Assembly (NCBI GenBank): GCA_020851785.1
Contig: JADZCC010000037.1
Coordinates: 1 to 64,000 of the forward strand
Reading direction: 5' to 3'
Origin: Anaerolineales bacterium
GTDB taxonomy: Bacteria; Chloroflexota; Anaerolineae; Anaerolineales; Villigracilaceae
Length of the DNA: 64,000 nt
The notes under the pieces were generated by a model. That model made no database searches. It saw only the letters and a list, made by a program, of their open reading frames with translations, and was not told the origin of the DNA. This document shows positions 1 to 9,624 of the stretch, in pieces. Position numbers and translations under genes: made by a program. The number at the start of each line of letters is the position of its first letter. The first letter of the stretch is position 1.

Positions 1-1439
1 CCGGCTTTTTTGGCAAGGTCCAGCATAAAGGCGTGGAGTTGAGTCGCTTGGGCAGAGTCAAGCTCGGGTCGGGTGTAAGAAGCGAGCAATTCCTCCACCA
101 GGTTTCGGGCGCGCGAAAAAGTATCCAACGACCCGGCGCTTTTCCAATCGCGCATGGAATTGCGATCAATAATGGCGCTGGGCAAATGTTGCTCTTTGCG
201 GAATAACTGCATGGTGATTTTTTGTTTGAGGAAATCGCCGCCCTTGAAGTTAATTTTGTCGTCATAAAAACCGGTGGCTAAAGTTTCGGTGTGAAGTTTG
301 ACGCCCGCCAACATGCGTTGCGCCATGGCGATGCCTTCCGCGTCAATGATCAGTTTTTCGGCGGAGTGACAGGAGAGGAAGTCCAACATGCCCGAACCAG
401 AGATCATGTTGATGCCGCTCAACGCGCCAATCATGGCCGTCACGCCGCTTTCCAGACCGGCTTGCGCGTCCACCAGTTTGGAATCGGTTGCGCCGAGATA
501 GGTGTGCGTGGGCATGTTCAGGGATTTGGCAACCTGGGCGTAGGAGCAATCGAGCATGGCGGTTTCCACTGCGCCCATGGGCGTGGCGCCTTTTTTCATA
601 TCGAAGATGCAAGCCGCGCCGCCCCACACGATGGGCGAGCCGGCTTTGGCCAATTGATGAATGGTGATGCCCGCCAGGCATTCGGCGGTGTGTTGCGTAA
701 TAGTTCCCAACATAGTCACTGGAGCGGCGGCTCCAGACAATGGCACTGAGACGATTTCCGCCGGAATGCCCGCGCGCGCCAGGGCAATTAAATTTCCAGA
801 GGCAAAGTTGCTCCAAATTAATGGCGGAGCCGGACACACGTCAAAGATGGCGCGCGGCTTGTTTTTGGATTGTTCGTGTCCGCCTGCCAGAATGGCGAGC
901 ATGTCAATCATCTCAGTGACGGTTTTATTGGTGAACGCGCCAGTGACGATGGGTTTTTTTGAATACAATAATGCGAGATATAAGCGATAAGAATCTTGTA
1001 TCGTTTGCGGTACGTCATGACAAACCACCGCCGTGGATTGTGCGGCGTATTGAGGAAGTTGCTCGGCGACTTTGAGCAGTTTAATCAGATGGGGCGTTTC
1101 GGTGGTTTCATGCTCCAGCGTTTCGGGGTTGAGCATGGCGATGCCAGACGAGCCCGGGTCAAAGTGAACCGCGTCGCCGCCATACTGGACCGTGGGATTG
1201 CCGTCGTAATCGTATAAATAAAACTCGCGCGGGGCGCTTTCCAACGCCTTGCGGACAATTTGTTCTGGAATTTTGACGACGTTGGTTTCTTTATCAACTT
1301 GCGCGCCAGCCCTGCCGAGCAAGTCCCGCGCTTCGTCATTGTTGACCTTTACACCGGGTTTTAATAGGAGTTGATGGGCTTCGTCTAAAATTCGTTCAAT
1401 TAATTCGTCATTGAGGAGTAAAAGTTTTGGTTGCATCAT
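1..1439 (-). CDS. Trimethylamine methyltransferase (MttB) family protein, non-pyrrolysine type, 3' end cut by window
   Basis: MttB-superfamily enzymes move a methyl group from a quaternary or tertiary methylamine to a corrinoid protein. I read 479 codons without a stop; family length is about 480-500, so only the last few residues are missing. The start is one of two tandem ATG codons, with GAGG a few bases upstream. There is no in-frame TAG, so this is not a pyrrolysine-containing trimethylamine enzyme but resembles the non-Pyl branch (the glycine betaine enzyme MtgB is the best-known example). It is followed upstream in the same strand by its cognate corrinoid protein and a GntR regulator, which supports a methylamine or betaine demethylation role. 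The substrate cannot be read from the sequence. Confidence 0.85.
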   Translation of the reverse strand, partial: MMQPKLLLLNDELIERILDEAHQLLLKPGVKVNNDEARDLLGRAGAQVDKETNVVKIPEQIVRKALESAPREFYLYDYDGNPTVQYGGDAVHFDPGSSGIAMLNPETLEHETTETPHLIKLLKVAEQLPQYAAQSTAVVCHDVPQTIQDSYRLYLALLYSKKPIVTGAFTNKTVTEMIDMLAILAGGHEQSKNKPRAIFDVCPAPPLIWSNFASGNLIALARAGIPAEIVSVPLSGAAAPVTMLGTITQHTAECLAGITIHQLAKAGSPIVWGGAACIFDMKKGATPMGAVETAMLDCSYAQVAKSLNMPTHTYLGATDSKLVDAQAGLESGVTAMIGALSGINMISGSGMLDFLSCHSAEKLIIDAEGIAMAQRMLAGVKLHTETLATGFYDDKINFKGGDFLKQKITMQLFRKEQHLPSAIIDRNSMRDWKSAGSLDTFSRARNLVEELLASYTRPELDSAQATQLHAFMLDLAKKA

Positions 1440-1463
1440 CTGCCTCTTTCGCCTTGTCTCGAA

Positions 1464-1526
1464 CCAGTTAACCGGCAAACCAGTCAACTACTCAACTAGC
1501 AACTAGCCAACTAGAAAACTATTGAT
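1464..1526. repeat. Degenerate 8-bp tandem repeat
   Basis: About eight units of consensus CTAGNCAA (CCAGTTAA, CCGGCAAA, CCAGTCAA, CTACTCAA, CTAGCAA, CTAGCCAA, CTAGAAAA, then a decayed unit) fill the spacer between the corrinoid-protein gene and the mttB-like gene. One unit is 7 bp. The last unit runs into the stop codon of the corrinoid-protein gene. Function unknown. Confidence 0.7.
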
Positions 1527-2184
1527 CCGCTTTCCCGACCAATTCCTTCGCCAGTTTAACTGCGCCAATCGCGTCTTCTGAATAGCCGTCGGCTTTGATC
1601 TTCGTGGCCCAATCGCGCGTAATCGGCGCGCCGCCCACCATTACCTTGATTCGCGGCCGCAGGCCCTCCTTGTCCAATTCCTCGATCACTTCGCGTTGAC
1701 GAACCATCGTCGTGGTTAGCAAGGCGCTCATGCCGATAATTTGCGCGTCAATTTCAATGGCTTTGCCGATGATTTTCTCGGCAGGTTGGTCCACGCCGAG
1801 GTCCACCACTTCAAAGCCGGAAGCGCTTAACATAGTGCCCACTAAAGTTTTGCCAATTTCGTGAATGTCGCCTTCCACCGTCGCCAGCACAACTTTGCCC
1901 ATCATTTCGCGGGCTTCGCCAAGTTTTAAGAGTTCCGGTTCCAGCACGGCCACGGCGGCTTTCATGGCTTCCCCCGCCATCACCAATTCGGGTAAAAAGG
2001 CTTCGCCTGCGCCAAATTGATCGCCAATGTAGTTGACGCCAACCACAAAGCCTTTGGTGATTGTGTCCAGTGGGTGCAGGCCCAATTCGATGGATTTTTG
2101 AGCAAGTTCAACAGAGATTTCAGATTCTCCGTCAATAATGCTTTGCGCCATCTGTTTGTAGAGTACCTCTAAGTCTTCGCTCAT
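1519..2184 (-). CDS. Methyltransferase cognate corrinoid protein (MttC/MtgC-like)
   Basis: A 221-residue cobalamin-binding protein that accepts the methyl group from the MttB-type enzyme encoded next to it and passes it to a second methyltransferase, usually toward tetrahydrofolate. Residues about 1-88 form the helical cap and about 95-215 the Rossmann B12-binding domain. The base-off cobalamin signature D-x-H-x-x-G is present as D106, H108, G111, with H108 the lower cobalt ligand. Length is normal for the family. A clear AGGAGAA lies about 9 nt before the ATG. No corrinoid reductive activase (RamA-like) is in the window, so that partner must be elsewhere. Confidence 0.9.
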   Translation of the reverse strand: MSEDLEVLYKQMAQSIIDGESEISVELAQKSIELGLHPLDTITKGFVVGVNYIGDQFGAGEAFLPELVMAGEAMKAAVAVLEPELLKLGEAREMMGKVVLATVEGDIHEIGKTLVGTMLSASGFEVVDLGVDQPAEKIIGKAIEIDAQIIGMSALLTTTMVRQREVIEELDKEGLRPRIKVMVGGAPITRDWATKIKADGYSEDAIGAVKLAKELVGKADQ

Positions 2185-2204
2185 AAATCAGTTCTCCTGA
2201 AAAA

Positions 2205-2948
2205 CTATTTACTTTTCTTCAACAAATGTGAAACTTGTTTTTCCTGCTCTCTTAATATGGAGGCAGGCACATTCAGATATTTTTCCAGCCAGCGGCCGGA
2301 TTCCATGACGTGTTTCAGCGCGGCTTTGACGGTTTTTTCAGCGTTTCTTTTTTCCAGCGCTTCCAAAATGGCGGTATGTTCGTCGTGGGTTTGTGCGGCG
2401 CTGGCGTCCAGCAATTCTGGTTTTCGATATAAGGCTTCGTATAAAATCCAGTCGGGGAATGCGTTTGAGACGATGGTATAAAGCTGGGTTAATAGGGCGT
2501 TGCCGGAGGCTTCCGCGATCTGCGCGTGGAACTCGCGGCTGAGTTGCCGTTGCCGGGGCATTTCGCTTAACTCCACCTGCCGATCCATTTCAGACACGAG
2601 ACCCTTCAAAGCGGCGATCTGCTTCGGCGAGATGTTGACAGCGGCCTCGCGCGCGATGAGCGCTTCGAGCACAAGGCGCAAGCCGTAGGCTTCGGCCACT
2701 TCTTTGGGATTTAATTCGCGCACGCGCACGCCGCGATACGCCACACGCTCCGCGATGCCCTTGGCGACCAGCAGGTCGAACGCCTCGCGGACGGGAGTCA
2801 TGCTCACGCCCATTTGGCTGGCAATGTCTTCCTGCCTCAGCCAGTCGCCCGGGCTGTATTTTCCGGCGATGATCTGGCGATGAAGCGCGTCGAAAATTTC
2901 TTCTTTGAGCGGTTTGTGGGTGAGTTCTTTTTCAATGGAAACAGGCAT
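2205..2948 (-). CDS. GntR family transcriptional regulator, FCD (FadR-like) subfamily
   Basis: A 247-residue regulator with an N-terminal GntR winged helix (about residues 15-80, including the recognition-helix context MGVSMTPVREA) and a C-terminal all-helical FCD ligand domain (about 88-220, with the metal-site region SREFHAQIAEASGN). It lies directly upstream of the corrinoid protein and mttB-like genes on the same strand, with a 20-nt gap, so it probably controls them and itself. A perfect inverted repeat covers its start codon, which suggests autoregulation. The effector is unknown; a methylated amine or its product is a guess from context. Confidence 0.88.
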   Translation of the reverse strand: MPVSIEKELTHKPLKEEIFDALHRQIIAGKYSPGDWLRQEDIASQMGVSMTPVREAFDLLVAKGIAERVAYRGVRVRELNPKEVAEAYGLRLVLEALIAREAAVNISPKQIAALKGLVSEMDRQVELSEMPRQRQLSREFHAQIAEASGNALLTQLYTIVSNAFPDWILYEALYRKPELLDASAAQTHDEHTAILEALEKRNAEKTVKAALKHVMESGRWLEKYLNVPASILREQEKQVSHLLKKSK

Positions 2949-2977
2949 GATTATACATTATATATAATCATGCCTGT
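2941..2977. promoter_or_regulatory. Perfect 15-bp inverted repeat, candidate GntR operator
   Basis: Arms at 2941-2955 and 2963-2977 are exact reverse complements (ACAGGCATGATTATA and its complement) around a 7-nt centre. The whole site is AT-rich and spans the ATG of the GntR gene. Perfect symmetry fits a dimeric regulator, most simply the adjacent GntR protein. In mRNA it would also hide the start codon in a hairpin. Confidence 0.65.
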
Positions 2978-3005
2978 TTTTGGAAGCGCTGTTCGGCGCC
3001 GAACT

Positions 3006-3206
3006 TTACAAGGCCCAGGCCAGCATTAGCCCAAAAATAGCGACGATTAAGCCAACGTGCAGGAATAAATTGCTGGCCGCCAAAAATGAGCCGGGCAGGA
3101 TGAACTGGATGAGCAGATTGACGATAATCAGCGCTAAACCGATGATCGGGAGCAATCCCTTGCGACGAGCCAGATACTCGGACATGCGATCCAGAAATTT
3201 GGACAT
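3006..3206 (-). CDS. Small two-helix membrane protein, translationally coupled to hflX
   Basis: A 66-residue protein with a charged N-terminus (about residues 1-17) and two hydrophobic stretches, about 18-38 and 42-64, so probably a hairpin in the membrane. Its ATG overlaps the TAA of the preceding hflX gene as TAATG, a classic re-initiation arrangement, so it is probably made in step with HflX. I do not recognise a family. The strong hydrophobic pattern and coupled start argue that it is real despite its size. Confidence 0.65.
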   Translation of the reverse strand: MSKFLDRMSEYLARRKGLLPIIGLALIIVNLLIQFILPGSFLAASNLFLHVGLIVAIFGLMLAWAL

Positions 3207-4582
3207 TAGATTTCCTCCGAAAGCAGGTTTTCAGCGGCATCTTGCGCTTCCGAACTGTTTTCTTTTTTATTGAGCCAGGGCGCAAACTGCGCCACCAACC
3301 TTCCGGGAATGCGCCCTTGCAGGCTGACGCCGCCGCGCCGATGCTCAACCAAATCCACCTGCCCCAATTCATGAAACAGCGAAATCAACGCGCCTTGTTG
3401 ATAGGGCAAATGAACTTGAATGGGGGCGTACGATTCGTAAAGTTCCTCGCGGATTAGGTGAAGCAGATCCGGGATGCCCAGCCCCTGAATGGCGGAAATC
3501 CCCACCGACTTGGGGAAATTTTTCAGCGTTTCGCGCGCCACTTCGGGACGTTGAAGTTGGTCCACCTTATTGAGCGCCGTCACCACTGGAATATGATCCG
3601 CTTCAATTTCCTGCAAGGTATCTTGCACGGCCTGATATTGATTGAGCGCGTTCGGATGCGAAATATCCACCACGTGCAGGAGTAAATCTGCTTGCGAAAT
3701 TTCCTCCAGCGTGGCATGGAAGGCGGCCACCAAAGTAGTGGGCAATTTCTGAATGAAGCCGACGGTATCGGTAATTAAGGCGAGGTCGTTGCCTGGCAGT
3801 TCTACGCGGCGCGTGGTGGGGTCGAGCGTGGCGAATAATTGGTCGGCGACATAGACTTCGGATTTGGAGAGGCGGTTAAGCAAAGTGGATTTTCCAGCGT
3901 TGGTGTAGCCAACCAGCGCCACGGTTGGAATCCGCGAGCGTTTGCGTTGCGCGCGATAGCGCATTCGGTGCGCTTCCACTTTTTCCAATTCTTTTTTGAT
4001 GTGCGCGATGCGCTTGCGAATGGCGCGTTTGTCCACTTCCAATTGCGTTTCGCCGGGGCCGCGTAACCCTACGCCGCCGCTAGAGCCGGAACGCCCGCCA
4101 CCGCCGCCTGCCTGCCGTTCGAGGTGCGTCCAGGCGCGGGTGAGGCGCGGCAGGTTATATTCGTATTGGGCCAACTCCACCTGGAGGATACCTTCGCTGG
4201 AACGGGCATGTTGCGCGAAGATATCAAGAATGAGCGCGGTGCGGTCTAAAACGCGGATGTTGGGGGCGAGAGCTTTTTCAAGTTCGCGCTGATGGCGCGG
4301 CGAAAGTTCATCGTCAAAGATGACGACTTCGCTTAACGTTTCTTCGGCCAAGGCTTTGAGTTCTTCCACTTTTCCGGGACCGATGAAGGTTTCTGTGTGG
4401 GGGCGGCTAAGTTTCTGCGTCAGTTCGCCGACCACTTCCACTCCGGCGGTATCGGCGAGGAGGGCCAGTTCGGCGAGAGAATCTTCGAGGCTGAGGTTTT
4501 GGGTTTGGCCGTGAAGTTCCACGCCAACGAGAAAGGCGCGTTCGCGCGGCCGGGCGGTGGATTGAGGGATTTTTTTCGACAC
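3206..4582 (-). CDS. hflX: GTPase HflX
   Basis: Ribosome-associated GTPase that rescues or splits stalled and stressed ribosomes. The 458-residue protein has the HflX N-terminal domain (about 15-155), the Gly-rich linker (about 159-180) and a G domain with P-loop GYTNAGKS at 225-232, G3 DTVGF at 272-276 and G4 NKVD at 338-341. The ORF opens with GTG (MSKKIPQS) downstream of a candidate promoter. The 3' end overlaps a 66-residue membrane protein. A C-terminal tail after about residue 385 is typical in length. Confidence 0.95.
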   Translation of the reverse strand: MSKKIPQSTARPRERAFLVGVELHGQTQNLSLEDSLAELALLADTAGVEVVGELTQKLSRPHTETFIGPGKVEELKALAEETLSEVVIFDDELSPRHQRELEKALAPNIRVLDRTALILDIFAQHARSSEGILQVELAQYEYNLPRLTRAWTHLERQAGGGGGRSGSSGGVGLRGPGETQLEVDKRAIRKRIAHIKKELEKVEAHRMRYRAQRKRSRIPTVALVGYTNAGKSTLLNRLSKSEVYVADQLFATLDPTTRRVELPGNDLALITDTVGFIQKLPTTLVAAFHATLEEISQADLLLHVVDISHPNALNQYQAVQDTLQEIEADHIPVVTALNKVDQLQRPEVARETLKNFPKSVGISAIQGLGIPDLLHLIREELYESYAPIQVHLPYQQGALISLFHELGQVDLVEHRRGGVSLQGRIPGRLVAQFAPWLNKKENSSEAQDAAENLLSEEI

Positions 4583-4598
4583 TACTTTGCTCTGCTTT

Positions 4599-4627
4599 CT
4601 TTTATGCTATTCAAAATACAAGTGTAA
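4599..4627 (-). promoter_or_regulatory. Candidate sigma70-type promoter for hflX
   Basis: On the minus strand, TTACAC (4622-4627) is separated by 17 nt from TAAAAG (4599-4604), placing a start about 10 nt before the GTG of hflX. Match is moderate and position is right. Confidence 0.4.
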
Positions 4628-4652
4628 GGCTATCTGGCTTTTTTGCCAACTC

Positions 4653-5612
4653 TTACGGCTTTTGGTTGACGATCCACAGCCAGAGCGTTTCGCCAACTGC
4701 GCCCAAACTTTTGGCGGAGACTTTGTCCGGCGTATCCTGCGCGGTGTGCCAGTCGGGATAGTCGAAGTCAATAATATCCACCGCTGGAATGCCTTTATTT
4801 AGAAACGGCGTGTGATCGTCAAGCATACTAAATTTTTCGGTTGGAATAAAAACATCCCCATGCCCCAAGCTGGCGGCGGATTCCCAAATCTCCTGCCGAA
4901 TTTGCGAATCGGAATTTTTTTCAAAGTGGATGTTTAGATTGGCATCGCCGATCATATCCACAATGACTGCGGCGCGGGGTGGAGTTTTCAATTCGTCCAC
5001 GAAGACCTGCGAGCCGAGGATCCAATCCCAGCCTTCAAGGCGTCCCTGATCTTCTGCGTCGAAGAAGACCAGCCAAACGGGAACGGTATCTTTGGGAAGC
5101 GAGCGCGCCAATTCCAATAAAACTGCCACGCCGGAAGCGCCGTCGTTGGCGCCGGGGCCAGGCTTGGTTTTATTAAGCGAGTCTGCGTCGTTATCCGCCA
5201 GCAGGCGCGTATCGTAGTGCGCGCCCAAAATAATTTGCGGCGCTTCGTCGGTGCGTTTGGCAATGAGATTGAAAATCGGATGACCCAAACGGCTGGCCTC
5301 CTGGATTTCCACGCTCCAGCCAGCGGATTCTAATTCCGCGCGTAGCCACTCCCGAACCTGAGCATGGGCCGCGGACCCAGGCGTTCGCGCCCCGAAAGCG
5401 ACTTGCGTTTGCACGTCTGCGTAGGCTTGGGAACTGTCAAAGGAAACAGGAGCAGGCTTTTCGGTCGGGTGGGCGGCGCGGGCGGTTGCTGTTGCGCGAG
5501 CGGCCTGTTCAAATTCCGCTTGTTGCGAAAATGCAAGCGCGTAATATCCAATCGTCAACAAAGCCAGAAGCGCAATGACCGATAAATAAATAATAATTTT
5601 TGGCTTATTCAT
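4653..5612 (-). CDS. Membrane-anchored M28 family zinc peptidase or glutaminyl-cyclase-like protein
   Basis: A 319-residue protein with one N-terminal membrane anchor (about residues 6-28), a short linker and an M28 zinc domain. Visible metal and catalytic elements: HYDTR (H132, D134), D157 in GANDGASG, the E187-D188 pair in FDAEDQG, D219, and H289 in DWHTAQDT. M28 contains aminopeptidases and glutaminyl-peptide cyclotransferases; the [17 protein letters not shown] block and WHT motif recall the cyclotransferase branch, but I cannot separate the two. The active domain is expected outside the membrane. Its start overlaps the end of trmFO by 8 nt, so the two are probably co-transcribed without an obvious shared function. 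Confidence 0.82.
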   Translation of the reverse strand: MNKPKIIIYLSVIALLALLTIGYYALAFSQQAEFEQAARATATARAAHPTEKPAPVSFDSSQAYADVQTQVAFGARTPGSAAHAQVREWLRAELESAGWSVEIQEASRLGHPIFNLIAKRTDEAPQIILGAHYDTRLLADNDADSLNKTKPGPGANDGASGVAVLLELARSLPKDTVPVWLVFFDAEDQGRLEGWDWILGSQVFVDELKTPPRAAVIVDMIGDANLNIHFEKNSDSQIRQEIWESAASLGHGDVFIPTEKFSMLDDHTPFLNKGIPAVDIIDFDYPDWHTAQDTPDKVSAKSLGAVGETLWLWIVNQKP

Positions 5613-6945
5613 TTTCCGTTAAGTAGGCGTCCAAAGTTTTGGCCGCGCGTTCTGCGTAGGCCAGGCCTTTTTCCCGCTTGCCAATTTTTTTATCAAGATA
5701 GAGGTTGGGCAAAATGCCGAAGTTCGCTTTCATGGGTTGGAAATCTTTCAGGCTGGCGTGTGTGATGTAATGACAGAGCGCGCCGAGCATGGTTTCTGGC
5801 GGCAGGGTGTGAGGCGTTTGCTTTTTGAGCAGGCGCGCCAGGTTGCGCCCGGCCAACAAGCCGGTGGCGATGTTGCCCATGTAGCCTTCCACGCCGGTAA
5901 TTTGACCGGCGAAAAAAAGATCGTCGCGCGTGATGTGTTGAAGCGTGGGGCGCAATAATTTGGGCGAAGCGATGAAGGTGTTGCGGTGCATTTGACCGTA
6001 GCGCTCAAACTCCGCGTTTTCCAGCCCGGGAATCATGCGCAGGACTCTTTTTTGTTCGGGAAATTTTAAATTGGTTTGAAAGCCAACGAGGTTGTACAAA
6101 CTGCCGACGAGATTATCCTGACGTAATTGGACGACGGCGTATGGCCAGCGCCCGGTGCGCGGGTCGGTGAGTCCGATGGGGCGCATGGGCCCAAAGGCGA
6201 GCGAATCCACGCCGCGACCGGCGATGATTTCAACCGGTAAACAACCTTCAAAGAAATGACCGGCTTTGACTCCGCTGTTGATGGATTCTTCAAAGGCGCG
6301 CAGTTCGATTCGTTCCGCAGTTTGGAGCGCTTCCACAAATTGATAATATTCCGCTTTGTTGAGCGGGCAGTTGATGTAATCGCCTTCGTCTAAAGCGCCT
6401 TTATCATGGCGCGAGGCGCGAAAGGCAACCTGCATGTTGATTGAATCGGCGTGGACGATTGGCGCGATGGCGTCAAAAAAGAAAAGGTGATTTTCGCCGC
6501 TCAGGTTTGCAATCGAATTTGAAAGCGCGTCGGAAGTTAACGGCCCGCTGGCTACGATCGCCGGCGTGCTGGGAATTTCTTTAACTTCCTCCCGAACGAT
6601 CTGAATCTTTGGATGCGCCTCTAGTTTTTCGGTAACCCGTTTTGCAAATTTTTCGCGGTCTACGGCCAGGGCCGCTCCGGCGGGCAGGGCGGTTTCTTCG
6701 GCGCAGGTTAAGAGGAGCGAGTTTAATTTTCGCAATTCATTTTTCAATACGCCCGAAGCGCGGTCTGGCAGGTTGGAGCCAAGCGAGTTGGAACAAACCA
6801 GTTCGGCTAAGTCTCCAGAAAGGTGCGCGCCGGTGGGTTGCGTGGGACGCATTTCATATAAGCGGACGTTAAATCCGTTTTGGGCGATCTGCCAGGCCGC
6901 TTCGCTTCCGGCCAGCCCGCCGCCAATTACGCTGATGTCTGTCAT
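5605..6945 (-). CDS. trmFO: Methylenetetrahydrofolate--tRNA-(uracil-5-)-methyltransferase TrmFO
   Basis: FAD- and folate-dependent enzyme that makes 5-methyluridine at position 54 of tRNA. The 446-residue length is usual. The FAD-binding GGGLAGSE lies at residues 8-15, and family blocks [12 protein letters not shown] near residue 31 and [14 protein letters not shown] in the C-terminal half are intact. ATG start near the divergent kinase gene. Shared with many Gram-positive and Chloroflexota genomes, where it replaces TrmA. Confidence 0.95.
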   Translation of the reverse strand: MTDISVIGGGLAGSEAAWQIAQNGFNVRLYEMRPTQPTGAHLSGDLAELVCSNSLGSNLPDRASGVLKNELRKLNSLLLTCAEETALPAGAALAVDREKFAKRVTEKLEAHPKIQIVREEVKEIPSTPAIVASGPLTSDALSNSIANLSGENHLFFFDAIAPIVHADSINMQVAFRASRHDKGALDEGDYINCPLNKAEYYQFVEALQTAERIELRAFEESINSGVKAGHFFEGCLPVEIIAGRGVDSLAFGPMRPIGLTDPRTGRWPYAVVQLRQDNLVGSLYNLVGFQTNLKFPEQKRVLRMIPGLENAEFERYGQMHRNTFIASPKLLRPTLQHITRDDLFFAGQITGVEGYMGNIATGLLAGRNLARLLKKQTPHTLPPETMLGALCHYITHASLKDFQPMKANFGILPNLYLDKKIGKREKGLAYAERAAKTLDAYLTENE

Positions 6946-7006
6946 AAGTCTGCTATTGTACCTTACGGGAGTCGCTGATATATTTTCTACGCGCGCCAGT
7001 CTGCTG

Positions 7007-7012
7007 TATAAT
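7007..7012 (+). promoter_or_regulatory. Candidate -10 box (TATAAT) for the 4-GAF kinase gene
   Basis: A perfect TATAAT lies 13 nt before the ATG at 7026, which would give a leader of only about 6-8 nt. No convincing -35 box is visible at 16-18 nt spacing. No strong ribosome-binding site precedes the ATG, consistent with a near-leaderless mRNA. Confidence 0.35.
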
Positions 7013-7025
7013 TTGCTGAGATCAC

Positions 7026-9620
7026 ATGCAGAACGACACCGGCCTTGAAACCCAACTCAAAGATGCGATCCAACTCTCCCATGCGGTTTGGGCCGTACTT
7101 GTCGAGCGCGTCAGTGGGGCATGGGTTTTGCGCGCAGTTTCCAAACTTAATAAAGCCAGTCAAAACAAACTGATGGAGCATTTATCCAAAGTAGCTGTGG
7201 ATGCCTGGCTGTGCGGTTCATTGAGCGGCGGCAACGCCCGTTCTGCAAATTTACCTAAAGAACTCAACCTCGGCGTTGGACGTTTTTACGCCTTTCCGCT
7301 GGCCGGAACTTCGCGAACGCTTTTGGTCGGCGCAGACCAGTTATCCGCGGATGGGCAGAGATTGTGGAAATTGACCGCTTCTTTGCTGGCCGGGCGGAAT
7401 GGCTTTGAAGCCCAGCCGTTCGTGCCGGACCTGCAATCGGGTACGGCTTTCAATTTGCCGTTAGCCATCGAGAAAATTTTAGGCGCGTTCGTCCAAACGA
7501 TTCAATGTCAGGGCGCGTGGATCGCAATCCGTAAGGGCGATTCGCTGGATATTCTGGCGGAATGGAACGACGCAACGGCCAGGGGTAAGTCTCTGCAAAT
7601 TGACGCGAATCCAATCCTCCGGCGGGTTAATCGTGGTTTGGCGCACGTCGTCGTTTCCCCGGGCCAGCCCAATTGGGACAACCTTCCGCATGGGGCGTTC
7701 AAACCCGGCACGAACTTTTGGGCGTGCGTTCCGTTTGTAATTGGACAAAGGCTCATCGGCGTTGTGACCGTATGGCGCCAAGCTGAAATGAACGCAGGCG
7801 AACTTGGGCAGTTGAACGAATTGGCCGCACGCATGGCCCCTTCGATTGAAGTGGTGGTGACCTTCTCTGAAATGACCGCCCACCTGCGGCGGCTGGGCCT
7901 GCTCAACGATTTTGTGCTGACGGTTTCTTCCGCTCAAAATTTGGATCAAATTGCCAAGCGCATGTTTGGACTGCTTTCGCGCTCTTTTAATACGGAGTTG
8001 ATTGCGCTCTTCCTGCGCTCCAGCGATGGGCGCGTGGCCCGCGACTATCGCCTGATTGAAGGTAAACTGCACGTGGCGAGCGTTGCCTTGGAGGGACATG
8101 CCATTCAGCCGTTTCTGCGGGAAGGGCGTTTGCGGCGCGTGGGCGATTCCACGAGCGACGCGCTGACGTTGTTTCATAAAGATGCGCGCTCCAGTTTGAT
8201 TGTCCCGTTGCGCTATCGCGGCGCGGTGATTGGCATGTTGGTGGTGGAGAGCCTGCTGACGGAAGCCTTTAGTCAATATGACGAACATTTGATGGTCGTC
8301 ATCACCAGCCATTTGGCCGGGCTGATCGAATACACGCGCCTGCGCGAAGAAGCGGAAGGCCGCGCGCGCGGCCTCAGCCTGATTCACGAAGTGGTGCAAC
8401 AAGTGATCGGCTCCACCAACAAGCGCGAGGTCGCGCAAATCACGGCCGATTTACTGGCTCAATATTTCAAGTACGACCTGGCGATGATCCTGTTATTGGA
8501 TGACGAGCAGAAATTTTCAATTCAGGGAATTGGCGGTTCGCAAGCCGAGCAGGTGAAGCGTGGGCTGGCCGGAGGCGGATTGATTCAGCCGGAGGGCATT
8601 ACCGGCTACGTCTCTCAATCCGGACAGAGTATGCTGGTGAATGATACCGCTCAGGAAAAACTATACAAGCCAATTAAAAGCTGGGCGGCCGGTTCTGAAA
8701 TTTGCGTGGCGCTCAAAGAGGGCGAAAGCATCCTCGGAATTATTGACGTGGAAAACCGCGAACCAAACGCCTTCACGCATAACGATTTAATCGCCATGGA
8801 ATCGCTGGCCGGCATTCTGGCTTCGGTGATCTCCTCATCCAATCAATACCAAAAACTGCAAGACCTTGTGCGCCAGCTACGCGCCACCGAAGTGGAGCTA
8901 AATGCCCGCATGGAAGCCCAGCGCTCGGCGGAGAATCGCCTCATTCAGGCCGCCAAACTGGCCGCCGTGGGCGAAATGGCGGCGGGCGTAGCCCACGAAT
9001 TGAACAACCCGCTCACCACCGTGACAGGTTTTTCGGAACTGGTCTTGGAGGATTTCCCAAGCGGTTCCGAGCATCGTGAAGAATTGGAAATGGTTCTGAA
9101 GGAAGCGCGCCGCGCCAGCGACGTGGTGCGACGCTTGTTGGATTTTTCCCGGCAGGGCGAACAGGTGCGCGCGCGCGCCAATTTGAACGACGTGGTCAAA
9201 GACATTGTCGCGCTGACGCGACATCTCATTCACACCAACGACGTGCATTTGCGCGTGCTGATTGACGACACCCTCCCCTGGGTCTTCATGGATCATAACC
9301 AGATGAAGCAGGTTCTGCTGAACTTGATTCACAATGCGCTCCAGGCCATGCCGAGCGGCGGCGAACTGACCCTCAAAACAGCGGCGCTTCAACGCGGCGA
9401 ACGGGATTGGGCGCTGATGTCGGTCAAAGACAGCGGCATCGGCATTTCGCCCGCCGACCAAGACCGCATCTTTGAGCCGTTCTTCACCAAAGGCGAGCAT
9501 GGCGGCACGGGGTTGGGGCTGTCTGTCACTTACGGCATTGTCACCGATCACGGCGGAACCATTGAAGTTACCAGCGAAAGGAACAACGGCTCCACCTTTA
9601 CGGTGTACCTGCCGATCTAA
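7026..9620 (+). CDS. Multi-GAF sensor histidine kinase
   Basis: An 864-residue cytoplasmic protein with no membrane segment. It has about four GAF or GAF-like domains (about 10-130, 145-290, 300-440, 455-600), a coiled coil, then HisKA and HATPase. The phosphoacceptor His is in [15 protein letters not shown]; the N box is [16 protein letters not shown]; the G boxes are DSGIGIS and [12 protein letters not shown]. The H-box belongs to the NtrB-like ELNNPL type. It is followed by a REC-histidine kinase and a REC-winged-helix regulator on the same strand, so it probably starts a phosphorelay to DNA. Ligands of the GAF domains are unknown. Confidence 0.9.
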   Translation: MQNDTGLETQLKDAIQLSHAVWAVLVERVSGAWVLRAVSKLNKASQNKLMEHLSKVAVDAWLCGSLSGGNARSANLPKELNLGVGRFYAFPLAGTSRTLLVGADQLSADGQRLWKLTASLLAGRNGFEAQPFVPDLQSGTAFNLPLAIEKILGAFVQTIQCQGAWIAIRKGDSLDILAEWNDATARGKSLQIDANPILRRVNRGLAHVVVSPGQPNWDNLPHGAFKPGTNFWACVPFVIGQRLIGVVTVWRQAEMNAGELGQLNELAARMAPSIEVVVTFSEMTAHLRRLGLLNDFVLTVSSAQNLDQIAKRMFGLLSRSFNTELIALFLRSSDGRVARDYRLIEGKLHVASVALEGHAIQPFLREGRLRRVGDSTSDALTLFHKDARSSLIVPLRYRGAVIGMLVVESLLTEAFSQYDEHLMVVITSHLAGLIEYTRLREEAEGRARGLSLIHEVVQQVIGSTNKREVAQITADLLAQYFKYDLAMILLLDDEQKFSIQGIGGSQAEQVKRGLAGGGLIQPEGITGYVSQSGQSMLVNDTAQEKLYKPIKSWAAGSEICVALKEGESILGIIDVENREPNAFTHNDLIAMESLAGILASVISSSNQYQKLQDLVRQLRATEVELNARMEAQRSAENRLIQAAKLAAVGEMAAGVAHELNNPLTTVTGFSELVLEDFPSGSEHREELEMVLKEARRASDVVRRLLDFSRQGEQVRARANLNDVVKDIVALTRHLIHTNDVHLRVLIDDTLPWVFMDHNQMKQVLLNLIHNALQAMPSGGELTLKTAALQRGERDWALMSVKDSGIGISPADQDRIFEPFFTKGEHGGTGLGLSVTYGIVTDHGGTIEVTSERNNGSTFTVYLPI

Positions 9621-9624
9621 AATT

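Noticed and set aside
1464..1526. 8-bp repeat as a CRISPR-like array
   Set aside because: Units are far too short and contiguous, with no spacers and no cas genes.
2941..2977. Inverted repeat as a transcription terminator
   Set aside because: It covers a start codon, is AT-rich, and on the coding (minus) strand has no T-run after it; the T-run on the plus strand has no gene to end.
7479..8438. Long antisense open frame inside the 4-GAF kinase
   Set aside because: No domain pattern, rich in His, Arg and Gln as expected of a shadow frame; the opposite strand has a full kinase.
9472..9624. Upstream extension of the REC-kinase gene
   Set aside because: It overlaps the preceding kinase by about 150 nt and adds no domain; the ATG at 9625 begins directly at the receiver.
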